The translations under genes and the position numbers were made by a program. Source: a virus. Taken from it: 44,156 nucleotides of DNA. Location: positions 1-44,156 of the IMG/VR virus record IMGVR_UViG_3300030104_002354; one strand, given 5' to 3'. The stretch's first letter is position 1. Each line of letters opens with the position of its first letter. Shown in pieces: positions 7,594 to 17,000 of this stretch. Under the pieces are notes generated by a model. The model was not told the DNA's origin and ran no database searches. It saw only the letters and a list, made by a program, of their open reading frames with translations.

Positions 7594-7639
7594 TTTTAAC
7601 CTTTTATGTGTAATCTTAAACTACTGTTTCTATTTTTCT

Positions 7640-8077
7640 ATGGCTGAAAAGCAAACCCCTGAAAGTAACTCTGATAAAAAAGGCCCGATAGGTAAGCTAA
7701 AAGATGCTTTACTTCCAGATCAAGAAGAATCTGCTGCAATCATTAGTACATTTGTAAGAATTACAGTCTTGGCTTGGTCAGGTGCAATTTTGACTTTGAA
7801 TTACGTTTCCATTCCAGGTATTCCACAACAAAAGATAGACCCGACTTTCATAGCTTCAGTTTTTACAGGGGTACTTAGTTCTCTAGGAATCCAAACAGCA
7901 TCTAAAAAAGGTGATGGAACTTACAAGGCAGATGAAGAAAGAAAGAAAGCAGAAGCAGCTAATGGTTCAGTTACAACAGTAAGATTTGAGACAGGAGTTA
8001 AGATTATTCCAGTACAACCACGCATCGATCCTATTTCTGGTAAGGAAGTAGATCCACAAACAGGCAAGCTCACATGA
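7640..8077 (+). CDS. Two-TM membrane protein, putative holin
   Basis: 145 aa. A charged N-terminus is followed by two membrane segments, about residues 34-55 (ISTFVRITVLAWSGAILTLN) and about 68-87 (PTFIASVFTGVLSSLGIQTA), then a charged, cytoplasmic-looking tail. Size and topology fit a class II-type holin. No endolysin gene is recognisable nearby, so the role is inferred. It begins a rightward four-gene operon; its stop overlaps the next start (ATGA). Confidence 0.6.
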   Translation: MAEKQTPESNSDKKGPIGKLKDALLPDQEESAAIISTFVRITVLAWSGAILTLNYVSIPGIPQQKIDPTFIASVFTGVLSSLGIQTASKKGDGTYKADEERKKAEAANGSVTTVRFETGVKIIPVQPRIDPISGKEVDPQTGKLT

Positions 8078-8574
8078 AACGCTTCATTCCCCTTTTGCTT
8101 TTATTAGCAGCACCAGCTAACGCAGACATCTCTATCAAACACACAGCATCAGCCAGTTTAAAACTTGACGGGGCAGGAGTTCAAGCCATCAGAGTTCCAA
8201 GTACTTACGCAGTCTCTGGTAACAACATGAAAGTTACTACTGGAGAACACTTCGGTAAGTTGACAGCCCCAACTGCAACCGCCGCAGCAATACTTGATGT
8301 TGGTGCTATGGAAGTTAATACAGTTGGATCTGCGTTCTCATACTCAGAATCGTATTTACAAGGTGACGCTATTCCTGCAATAGGAAGTGGTGTGGATGTC
8401 ACCGCAGGAGTCGTGCCAGACATGCCAGCTTTTGGAAATCTAACAGTTTCTTCGGGCGGGGTCGCTGGAAATCTTGCAGGTTCTGTTTTGAGTTCTGGCG
8501 TAATTTCTATAACAGCAGGATCGGCTGGATCTGCCGCAGTCTCACAATATAGTTCAGAAATTACCGTTAAATGA
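8074..8574 (+). CDS. Exported protein of unknown function (1 of 3)
   Basis: 166 aa with a clear signal peptide: MKR, a hydrophobic core (FIPLLLLLAAPA), then a likely cleavage after ANA (about residue 18). The mature part is rich in Gly, Ala, Ser, Thr and Val and looks all-beta. It contains VGSAFSYSESYL, which closely parallels AGNAFSFTETLS in the next gene, so the two may be divergent paralogues. Exported proteins outside the virion are uncommon in phages; a periplasmic, surface or lysis-time role is possible. Confidence 0.65.
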   Translation: MKRFIPLLLLLAAPANADISIKHTASASLKLDGAGVQAIRVPSTYAVSGNNMKVTTGEHFGKLTAPTATAAAILDVGAMEVNTVGSAFSYSESYLQGDAIPAIGSGVDVTAGVVPDMPAFGNLTVSSGGVAGNLAGSVLSSGVISITAGSAGSAAVSQYSSEITVK

Positions 8575-8580
8575 TACTTA

Positions 8581-9027
8581 ATGAGTAAAATATATAAGTT
8601 ATTATTGCTCATATCCTTTGCAGGCACTAGCGTTTCTGCTGTTCCCGTCGTCCCAACCTTCTCGACGGGAACACTTAATTCCCGTCAGGAAACTAAAACT
8701 GTGGTCACGGAATCTATAACTTCGGTAGATTATAGATCTGGCTATGAATACGTGGTCTCTGGTCATAACATCGAACCACTAAATACAAATACTATTTCAC
8801 CTAAAGCTGTATTAAATGCACCTCAAACAGTTGACAACATCACATTTTCATGGACATCCGTAGATGTAACACCAGCAAACAAACCCGACTGGGGAATAAA
8901 AACGGCTGGCAACGCTTTCTCCTTTACAGAAACTCTATCCAATCCTGGCCTTTCAAACGTAACAACAATAAACCGAACCACAACAACAGACTCTATTGTG
9001 GAATCGGTATCTGTCTTTACTCAATAA
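8581..9027 (+). CDS. Exported protein of unknown function (2 of 3)
   Basis: 148 aa with a signal peptide (MSKIYKLLLLISFAGTSVSA, cleavage after VSA about residue 20). The mature part is Thr, Ser and Val rich and probably all-beta. It shares the motif (G/N)AFS(Y/F)(S/T)E(S/T)L with the upstream gene. There is no clear ribosome site, but it starts only 6 bp after the upstream stop, which allows re-initiation. Its end overlaps the signal-peptide-coding part of the third gene. Confidence 0.65.
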   Translation: MSKIYKLLLLISFAGTSVSAVPVVPTFSTGTLNSRQETKTVVTESITSVDYRSGYEYVVSGHNIEPLNTNTISPKAVLNAPQTVDNITFSWTSVDVTPANKPDWGIKTAGNAFSFTETLSNPGLSNVTTINRTTTTDSIVESVSVFTQ

Positions 9028-9701
9028 CATTTAGTCAGCCAGTATTTGCAAACGCTACAACAATAGCCTCTCCTCAAGCAACAAGTAGCGGGTCAGTGAT
9101 TAACCAGGGAATACAAGTCCAAAGTGGTACGTTTATGTTTCAAGAAGTAGGTGACGGAATCCGTTGCAGTGGAACGACTCTTACGATAAATCCCTTTATT
9201 TCAAAAGTGAATACTTGGAAAGATCCATTTGAACCAACGTACCAGGAAAATGTATATGACGACAGTACAGATGACAATGGTAATTTAATAAATCCAGGTG
9301 GAATCTTATATACAAAACCAATTAGAACTGGACAAGCTAAGAATAATCTTTCATTTAACTATGGCATAACTGCAACCGTGGCAGTACCACTAGATCGCCG
9401 CATGACTAACAGGTGCGTGGCTGCTATGAATACCCGTGTTAAATATTTAGAACAAGCTTATAAAGCTAAAAAATTAGATTACGCTCTTGGACGCTTAAAG
9501 GTATGTGCCGAGCAATTAAAACTCGGCGTTGTTTATGCAAAAGACAGTCCTAGTTATGTTGTCTGTGAAGATGTAAGGCTAGTCAATCCTCCTAATACAT
9601 TGCCAGATCACACTCATAGTATTGAAGTTACTTCCGAGACAACCTCTGTTCCTTTTTCCTTTCAGCGAGGGACTTTACAGGAGGTTTCTTCCCCCGAATA
9701 G
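9003..9701 (+). CDS. Exported Cys-containing protein (3 of 3), start codon unclear
   Basis: About 230 aa. The frame is open from 8850, but the part before about 9000 lies under the previous gene and does not look like protein. At about 9003 it reads as a signal peptide (IGICLYSITFSQPVFANA). No ATG, GTG or TTG occurs in frame between the ATG at 8850 and that segment, so initiation may use ATC (9003 or 9009) or ATA (9024); a sequence error or frameshift is also possible. The mature part has a helical region (RVKYLEQAYKAKKLDYALGR) and conserved-looking Cys (GIRC, NRCV, KVCAE, VVCED). Function unknown. Its 3' end overlaps the convergent gene by 74 bp. Confidence 0.5.
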   Translation: MGICLYSITFSQPVFANATTIASPQATSSGSVINQGIQVQSGTFMFQEVGDGIRCSGTTLTINPFISKVNTWKDPFEPTYQENVYDDSTDDNGNLINPGGILYTKPIRTGQAKNNLSFNYGITATVAVPLDRRMTNRCVAAMNTRVKYLEQAYKAKKLDYALGRLKVCAEQLKLGVVYAKDSPSYVVCEDVRLVNPPNTLPDHTHSIEVTSETTSVPFSFQRGTLQEVSSPE

Positions 9702-10467
9702 CTAACAACTTTTTAGTAATCTTTTTAGAGAATGATTTAACTTGCCCTTTGACTTGCTTTTGAAAGAACTTTGCTATGGGCTGACCAATCACCGTAACAC
9801 CAATGACTGACGTAACAGCAATCACAGATGTATTTACTAAAACCGTAGGTTGTGGAGCGTAATTACCTGCAATTTCTATAGGACTTAAACCTTCCCATAC
9901 TGTTTCACATTTGTTTGTAACTGGATCTCTTTTCCAGCCTTTTATTCTTGCAAGTCCTCCTTTACCTAACGAACCAACAGGAGTTTTAGCAAGTGTATCT
10001 AATGGTGGGCATGGAAGTATATCCGCAATAAACTGTCCATCAATATCTGGAACTTTAAAATCTTGTTGCCCTACATTGGTATCTCCCTGCTCGTCATTTT
10101 TGCTATCCTCTTTTTCCACTTCCTTTCTCTTATTCCTTTTTGATTTCTTTGGCAAAACAGGAGCAACAATCTTAGGAGTTGGAGGTTTTATTTCTTCTTG
10201 CTGCTCAGGTTCAACAGCAGAAAACCCGTCCCAGTCAACAGCCATACTTTCAAGTGTTGGTACGTTTCCATCGCAAACATAGAAATTTCCAGCAGGATCT
10301 GAAGTAACTAAATTCTTATTTTTTAACGTCCTAGCCCTTACACAGCCAGGCATTTGAATAATCGGAAAACCTATATTTGCTGGTATTAAAGGCTCAGGTA
10401 TAGAGATTATTGTTGTATCTATCGAAGCTTCAGGTATTTCTTGAACAGAAATATCTTCTATTTCCAT
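9628..10467 (-). CDS. Hypothetical protein with membrane segment near C-terminus
   Basis: 279 aa, last gene of the leftward late region. The N-terminus is acidic and Pro/Ile rich, then there is a Pro/Lys-rich linker (KKSKRNKRKEVEKEDSK), a domain with several Cys (LPCPPLDTL, NKCETVW), and one hydrophobic segment about residues 207-232 (LVNTSVIAVTSVIGVTVIG) before a very basic tail. It follows the previous gene with no gap. Probably membrane-bound or a minor virion protein; family not recognised. Confidence 0.6.
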   Translation of the reverse strand: MEIEDISVQEIPEASIDTTIISIPEPLIPANIGFPIIQMPGCVRARTLKNKNLVTSDPAGNFYVCDGNVPTLESMAVDWDGFSAVEPEQQEEIKPPTPKIVAPVLPKKSKRNKRKEVEKEDSKNDEQGDTNVGQQDFKVPDIDGQFIADILPCPPLDTLAKTPVGSLGKGGLARIKGWKRDPVTNKCETVWEGLSPIEIAGNYAPQPTVLVNTSVIAVTSVIGVTVIGQPIAKFFQKQVKGQVKSFSKKITKKLLAIRGKKPPVKSLAERKKEQRLSRK

Positions 10468-11025
10468 TTAGCAGTCGTTCCATTGTCCTGCAAGATCACT
10501 TGCAACATTTCCTACTTGTTTTCTAGCCTGACCAAAGAAAATACCTGCTAATACTGGTCCAACAATAGGAACCCCTGCCAAAGCTGGTGTCACCTGAACC
10601 GATCCAGCATCAGCAATCATTTGTCCATTACTTCTACCTTGAGCTTGTTTTTCAATACATTCAATCTGTTTTGCTGTAAGTGTCCCGCCCTCTCCTTTAG
10701 GGAAAATTGCAAACTGAGCAACTGATTCTTTATGTATATGTTTTTTCTTTACACCACCATTAAATGTAGGTTGTTCTGAATCTTCGTAGAACAACATTGT
10801 TTTTGGATCGTGTTGACGGCTTGCAAAACTCCACTCTTCTGCACCATCAGCACCAGTCTCACTTCTAATTTGAATACTGCTGTAAGGAGTACTGGAAAGC
10901 TTTGCTATGTCAGGGATGCCTCCATCCTTACGAGCCAGCAAAGAAAGACTCATAAAGTTTGTGGCTATCAAACCACCGCCCAGAACAAGAGAAGTTAGGC
11001 CGTTAAATGACTTGAATTGAATCAT
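10468..11025 (-). CDS. Hypothetical membrane protein
   Basis: 185 aa with a hydrophobic N-terminus (residues about 8-30, LTSLVLGGGLIATNFMSLSL) and a second hydrophobic stretch about 145-170 (TPALAGVPIVGPVLAGIFFG). The middle is polar. It is coupled to the upstream 67-aa membrane protein by an ATGA overlap and abuts the downstream gene. The four small genes 11368 to 9628 form a unit after the fibres and may act in lysis, exclusion or virion completion. Not recognised. Confidence 0.6.
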   Translation of the reverse strand: MIQFKSFNGLTSLVLGGGLIATNFMSLSLLARKDGGIPDIAKLSSTPYSSIQIRSETGADGAEEWSFASRQHDPKTMLFYEDSEQPTFNGGVKKKHIHKESVAQFAIFPKGEGGTLTAKQIECIEKQAQGRSNGQMIADAGSVQVTPALAGVPIVGPVLAGIFFGQARKQVGNVASDLAGQWNDC

Positions 11026-11225
11026 TTAAAAGGAAGCACAGAGCCAGTTGATGATGGAACGCTTGGTATTGATGGCATCGCTCCTTTAACAAGAGAAGGC
11101 AATTGCTTTTGCACTTCAGTCATTATGGATTCTGTAATCTTGCCACGCTGAAAGTAAGCCAACGCACCAACAGATACAGCCAACACAATTGAGGCTGTAT
11201 TTATGTAAGTAAGAATTTTAATCAT
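11022..11225 (-). CDS. Small single-TM membrane protein
   Basis: 67 aa with a TM helix at about residues 8-25 (NTASIVLAVSVGALAYF), then a polar helix and a Pro/Ser-rich tail (SIPSVPSSTGS). ATGA overlaps link it to the genes before and after. The topology recalls small phage i-spanins or holin partners, but there is no sequence proof. Confidence 0.6.
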   Translation of the reverse strand: MIKILTYINTASIVLAVSVGALAYFQRGKITESIMTEVQKQLPSLVKGAMPSIPSVPSSTGSVLPFK

Positions 11226-11368
11226 CCAAGTTCTTCTATATTGGCCTGAACTAGTTCTGCAACTTTAGTATTTAGCTTAACGTCAATCTCTTTGTACTCT
11301 TTGGCCTTTTCTTCTAATTGAAGCTTAAGATCTTTAACTTCTTGTGTAAGTTGATTGCGATCAGCCAT
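11222..11368 (-). CDS. 48-aa coiled-coil protein
   Basis: Runs from MADRNQLTQEVKDLKLQLEE to a C-terminus ending EELG, with clear heptads throughout. Its stop overlaps the next ATG (ATGA). It follows the large fibre gene by 68 bp. Short, purely coiled-coil proteins next to fibre genes can be trimerisation chaperones or spanin-like parts; this is inference only. Confidence 0.55.
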   Translation of the reverse strand: MADRNQLTQEVKDLKLQLEEKAKEYKEIDVKLNTKVAELVQANIEELG

Positions 11369-11436
11369 AAAAATAATACATTGCTCCCAAATTATAAACC
11401 TACTGTCTATCCCTGACCTATTCGGCCAGCACTAAG

Positions 11437-14043
11437 CTACGAATGAGCATAATAGATATAATTTTGCGACCCTTGGTTTACATTGGTTGAGTTTGTTTTT
11501 ACCGTAAACCCTGTACTTGATATATCTAAATAATCAAAGTCATTATCTTGAGTGTAGGTAGCACTTAGATAAAGTTGCTGGTCAACTCCTGGTGATTGTA
11601 TTCCTCTAACAGTATCAAACACAACCCATTGTCTTGTAGCGTCCTGTTCTTTTATGATAATGAATCTTGGCTGAAATCCACAATTCACAGTGACGTTGCT
11701 TGTGTCAGATCCAGCATATCCACCAATAGAACTTATACCGTCAACGCTGGCGAAGAGCATGGCTATGTAATTATCACCATTTTTGTTGTAAGGATCACTG
11801 CTACCAATCGTATAATGAGTTGATGTAGGTATAGTTTTATAACCCCCAGTATCTTGCATTACTGAATCGTAAGTATTTAATCTTAAAAACCTTTCTATTG
11901 CATTATTACCGCCACCATTTAAACCCTTATGCCATACATGCCAAGGCTCCGTAGCACTTCTACTCTTAGTCCAAATCATCTCTGCTGATTTTGAAAGGTT
12001 GTGTGGTATCGAACGATTAGGTGAACCATCCCCTTGATAGGCAATACAGTCAAAACCAGCGCTGCGTTTCCACATGTGCGAAATTAGAGCAGTTCCTTGT
12101 TCCGTTGATCCCCAACCAACATTGCTATCCCAAGTAACAGTAGAATCAGAAACCTCAACATAAGTTTCATTTGGTGCTAACCGTGATAGTCCAGTAAGTC
12201 TTGCCCCAGAAGTCCATTGAACATTAGCGTTGTAGTTTTTACGGATCATAAAGTCAACAGGGAATCCACTATCAAAGGTAGGAATAGTTGCACTACTATT
12301 ACCCGTATCCATAGCGAATACACCCGTACCAAGTGAGGGAGGCTTGCCAACGTATCCATCTGGCCTTCTGACCGCAATGTAGAGCCATTTACCTCCATCA
12401 CTGTTTACGCCACTACTTGTACTAATTAAATTAAAACCAGTTGGCGTAAATTCAATATGATCCGCATCAGCTTCTACTTGACTATCATTAGCCCGTAAAT
12501 TCGCATCATCTCCACCAGTAACGACACCTCGAATAGAATCATACATATACCAAGCACCTGAAGAATCAATCCTTTTTATCATTAAGAACTGAGGCTCCCA
12601 CCCGATATTTACAGCTAAACCTGCGGAGCCTGTTCCAACATAACTACCGCACTTGATTACGCCTTCCTGACTATCTCCAAAGACAAAACCAGCAGGGTCA
12701 TCGAAGGGTGAAGCGGTACTTGCTGTTGGTGAATTAGTAGCGGTAATCGTACCAGGCGTTACAGTCGAACCAGTGACAGAACTATTATTACAGCACAAAA
12801 GTTTTGTGTTTGTTATGTTCGTTAATGGCTCAGTTGATGGTTTAAACGATGATGTATAAACAGCGGAATGGACTACTCTTACATTAGAGATTCTGCCATC
12901 AAATTGTCCATTAGACACCCTACCTATAGAGAATGGTGTTCCTGTTGGCGTTATTGACCCTGATATTGTTCCAGATTTTACTAAGAGTCCATTAACAAAT
13001 ATTTTAAAACCATTAGAGCCATCATGTACCAAAGCCAAGTGATACCATTGTCCTTTTGTTAAAGTTACGCCAGTTGTTTCAATAACAACGCTGCCATTGT
13101 AATAATAAAATATAACCTCTCCAGTACTTTTGGTGCCAAAGCTCCAATATTCTGAAGTTGTTGTTGGATTAGATACACCAAGAACACTAGAACCGCCGTT
13201 TGCGGAAGAACTAAAAGCATCTGCATTCATCCAATATTCAACTGTAAAGGCTTGGGCTTGTATGCCATTAAAGTCGGAATTACTTGGTTGCGATATGTAA
13301 TTACTACTACCGAAATCAACAGACCTTGCAGTAGCGGCTGTGGACTCACCTCCTGCGAATAGGTAACAAATATATGATGCACCATCAGTATTTAACGCTC
13401 CGTTTGATCCAACTGAAAAATGTGTAGACGTGGGGTTTTGATACCATATGCCTGAGTATCCTGAATCTCTAGCGTTGGTATGACTTAACCGCACACGATA
13501 GTTATATTGATCTGTATTTGTATCTCCAAAATCTCTGTGCCATACAAACCAACTACTAGCACCCCATGTAAAAGTACCTTTAATTATCATCATCCCTACA
13601 TTCGTACCAAGTGAATGGGCTATTTCACGATTAGTAGAATTTCCTGTGTATTCAACAATATCGCAAAACCCTGGAGCTTTCCTCCATATCCAAGTAGCAA
13701 AGGTATGATTAGAGTTAAAATTAGTCCAACCATCACCACCCCCAACTGAAAAACCATTATTATTGAAAGAAGTTATAGCTGTACTAGAAGTTGCGTTACC
13801 ATCAGTTGAAGTAGTTTTTAAAATCTTTGTTTTACCTCTTTCAGTATCAAAAATAATCCCCGTACTGTTCATTGTTCTATATTTACTCCAAATCAAACCA
13901 CCCTCATTAGCTAAGTCAACTCCAACATCAAAAGTTTGTGCTGAACTAGAGCCTGTATAAACGTAATTATTAAATACTTGATCAACATATATAGGATCTG
14001 CCTTTGCCCCTACCCCAAGTAACATTTGTTGAATAGGACTCAT
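11437..14043 (-). CDS. Tail fibre / adhesin with DUF7483-like repeats and a LamG domain
   Basis: 868 aa. Three DUF7483-like modules, each with the IVEYTG or CIAYQGDG start, the 'HSLG/HNLS' loop, 'PxFxxIK', WxVxH and DGxxYIxxLFA features, lie at about residues 125-235, 465-570 and 665-868. Between the first two is a concanavalin A/LamG-like domain (about 238-405: SVDFGSSNYISQ, then FTVEYWMNADAF, GQWYHLALVHDG, RISNVRVVHSAVY). Such modules bind glycans, so this is likely a receptor-binding side fibre. N-terminus MSPIQQMLLGVGAK is typical of fibres of this type. It lies at the distal end of the late region. Confidence 0.8.
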   Translation of the reverse strand: MSPIQQMLLGVGAKADPIYVDQVFNNYVYTGSSSAQTFDVGVDLANEGGLIWSKYRTMNSTGIIFDTERGKTKILKTTSTDGNATSSTAITSFNNNGFSVGGGDGWTNFNSNHTFATWIWRKAPGFCDIVEYTGNSTNREIAHSLGTNVGMMIIKGTFTWGASSWFVWHRDFGDTNTDQYNYRVRLSHTNARDSGYSGIWYQNPTSTHFSVGSNGALNTDGASYICYLFAGGESTAATARSVDFGSSNYISQPSNSDFNGIQAQAFTVEYWMNADAFSSSANGGSSVLGVSNPTTTSEYWSFGTKSTGEVIFYYYNGSVVIETTGVTLTKGQWYHLALVHDGSNGFKIFVNGLLVKSGTISGSITPTGTPFSIGRVSNGQFDGRISNVRVVHSAVYTSSFKPSTEPLTNITNTKLLCCNNSSVTGSTVTPGTITATNSPTASTASPFDDPAGFVFGDSQEGVIKCGSYVGTGSAGLAVNIGWEPQFLMIKRIDSSGAWYMYDSIRGVVTGGDDANLRANDSQVEADADHIEFTPTGFNLISTSSGVNSDGGKWLYIAVRRPDGYVGKPPSLGTGVFAMDTGNSSATIPTFDSGFPVDFMIRKNYNANVQWTSGARLTGLSRLAPNETYVEVSDSTVTWDSNVGWGSTEQGTALISHMWKRSAGFDCIAYQGDGSPNRSIPHNLSKSAEMIWTKSRSATEPWHVWHKGLNGGGNNAIERFLRLNTYDSVMQDTGGYKTIPTSTHYTIGSSDPYNKNGDNYIAMLFASVDGISSIGGYAGSDTSNVTVNCGFQPRFIIIKEQDATRQWVVFDTVRGIQSPGVDQQLYLSATYTQDNDFDYLDISSTGFTVKTNSTNVNQGSQNYIYYAHS

Positions 14044-14081
14044 AATTAATCTCCGTGTTGTGTGTTAGTTAGTAGGTACAT

Positions 14082-17000
14082 TTATGACAACCCTGCACCT
14101 GAAATGTAGGCCACACTTGCACTTGCAAACCAGATAGTAGCCATTCCTCTTTGTGCAAGCGTACGATTCGCATCTGTAGCATCGGCGGTGTTGTATAAAG
14201 TAACGCCGCTACCTTTCGTGATTGTTTGGTCCGATCCACTGTTATTGATAATTGTTACGGCATCACCAGCAGAGAATACTGAGTTATTAATAGTGACTCC
14301 ACCAGTTGAAATATAAATAGCTTTACCAGCATCGGCTGCAACTGCTACATAAGCTGATGACTGAGCATTAGAAGGTATAGATCTTAAATTTCCTTTGCCA
14401 TCGGATACCGTTCCAGCAAACGTGCATGATTGATCAGGATTAATTGTTAAAGCAGTTGTATAACTAGCACCTGTCCTGAAGAGAAGAGCACCAACATTAT
14501 CAAAATAAAAATTTCCAGTCTGGTTTTTAAGTTCAAAGTGACCTGATTGGTGCTTTATATAAGCTCCAGTTCCAGAGTCAGAACCAAATATTGTTTTCTT
14601 ACCTTCAGCTAAATTTATGTCTCCAGCAAACGTGGCGTTATTTGAGCCGTCTAAAGTTAACCCGTTTACCCAAGATCCTGTTGAGTAGTTACCTATATTT
14701 AAATTACCGCTTGTATCTGCTTGTAATCTCCATTTATCAGCATTGTCATCTCCCTCATCTGCGAACAAATTAATAACTCCATTACCCGCTTCTGGCCCTT
14801 GAACAGTTATTCCGTTTGAATCAGTGAGAAAAGTTTTGACGTTATTGTTAAATAGCTCTACGGCTCCGTCAGATATAAAATGAGCGATCTGTTCTCCATC
14901 CTCAGATTCAAAATCAATCCGAGTTGATTGAAGATATATTGTTCCAGTAGTATCTTTTACTATTAAATTACCAGTGGTATTTTGTATGATGCTATTTGTC
15001 CCATCATGATATATAGATAAATCTGACGCTCCAAAAGTAGCCTTAGCATTATCTGCAAATTCAAGAGCGTCGTCTGACTTATCCCAGACTACATTTCTAC
15101 CCGAAGTTGCTCCTTTTAATTCTAAATCACTATTAATTTCAACTTCATCTCCGTAAAAACGAACTCCACCAGAAATTACTTGTATTCGTGTAGCACCCTG
15201 ATACATGTAATTTGTTTCTCCGTTTGTATCAAAATCAATGGTTTCATATTGAGCAGTTGCACCAGTATTAACTTTTACTCTTGCAGATGTATTTAAAGAA
15301 TTACTTAAAGTGACTATGGGAGCCGCTAATATTCCTGTTCCTGGGCTAAAAGTAAGAGTAGATTCTGCTTCTAAAGTATTTGCCGTTCCTGATCCAGTAA
15401 TAAGTCGGTTATTTGCGTTGTTATTGATTGTTGTCCCACTAACTGTCTGCCAACTATTGTCACCTCTTAAGAAAGTTGATGAGCTTGCCGTACCAGAACT
15501 TCCTAAACGTCCTATTGCAACAGTCCCTGAGCTTAAATTATCTGCATTAGATGAAAAAGCTTTGACTGACTGTTGACTAGGTACTTTCGTAGCCGAGTCT
15601 GTTGCCATATTGTCTTCATCTAGAAGATCAGCAGATATTGCGTAATTATTAGCAGATGCGGCTATTGCGTTTAGCTTTGTATGATCTGCATCAGTAAAAA
15701 CATTGCTATCAGTAGCAGCTTCAACGGCAGCCCTGATTTCTGCGTTTGTCTGATCTCCAGTAGCTGATGCTTCAATGGCAGCTAATTTAGATTTTTCTGA
15801 ATCTGTATAAGCATTAGTATCTGACTCGGCTTCATAGGCAGTCTTTATTTCAGCACCTGTCTGGTCAGCGGTAGCACTTGCTTCTATTGCATTTAATTTT
15901 GAATGATCTGAGTCCGTAAAAGTATTTGAATCTGAAGCCGCCTCAACCGCCGCTGCTATTTGTGCTGCTGATATTGCCCCAGTATTTCCATTAACAGAGA
16001 GAACAGCATCAGTTGGAGTTCTAAGCAGCGTAAAGTCTGCCATCGTTCCAGCCGATCCACTGTTTCTTACATAAGACTTGTTCTCATCGGTACGAACAAC
16101 AATGTCACCTTCTTGGGTTGTGAGTCCTAATTGCGAACTTTCGTTTGCAGCCTCCTGAACTGTTGTTAAGGCTAAAGACGTTACTGAGAATTGCGTTCCA
16201 GATAATTGAAGACCTGTTCCAGCCGTATATGTTGTATCAGAACTATTGGCATCAACGTATGCTTTTACACTCTGCTGACTAGGAACTTTAGTCGCTGAGT
16301 TTGTCGCCATATTATCTTCATCAAGCAAATCAGCGGAGATAGCGTAGTTATTAGCAGAAGCAGCAATCCCTGATAACTTTGTTTTTTCTGCATCCGTATA
16401 TGCGTTTGTATTTGATTCACCTTCGTAAGCTGATTTAATTTCAGCACCAGTTTGATCAGCCGTTGCACTGGCTTCTATTCCATCAAGTTTTGTCTTTAAG
16501 GTATTAGTAAAGTTGTTCTGGCTAAGTTCTCCGTCCTGTACTGAATAAGTTGTATTTGTAGGAGTACCCCAAGAAGTGTTTCCACTAGCATCAGTTGTTA
16601 AATATTTACCATTCTGAATATCATCTGGGAATGTAATCGTATAACTTGCACCAGCACTATGGGCAGGTGATTTTATTTTTATGCCGTGACTATTTTGAGA
16701 ACAATTAAGCTGGATCGTTCCATCATTGCTACTGCCGTCACCTTTAATTTCTACAACACCTGAACCATGTGGATTCAGTTTTATATTTCTGTTACTTGTA
16801 GCCGTTTTTATTTCGCTTGTTTGAACGTCTAAGTCGCCACCCAATTGTGGGGTTGTATCCCCAACAACGTCTGTAATTCCTACATTTGCACTTGCAGCAA
16901 TACCATCAAGCTTATTTTTTAATGCATTAGTAAAAGCATTAGTATCACTTTCAGCCTCGTAAGCTGTTTTTATTTCCGCGCCTGTTTGATCAGCAGTAGC

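Noticed and set aside
8205-8627. Leftward open frame of 140 codons opposite exported protein 1
   Set aside because: Pro/Thr-rich antisense of a Gly/Ala/Ser-rich gene. The rightward gene has a signal peptide and an ATGA coupling.
8985-9030. Programmed -1 frameshift joining exported proteins 2 and 3
   Set aside because: The offset is -1, but no X-XXY-YYZ heptamer or following structure is seen, and the second part begins with its own signal-peptide-like segment.
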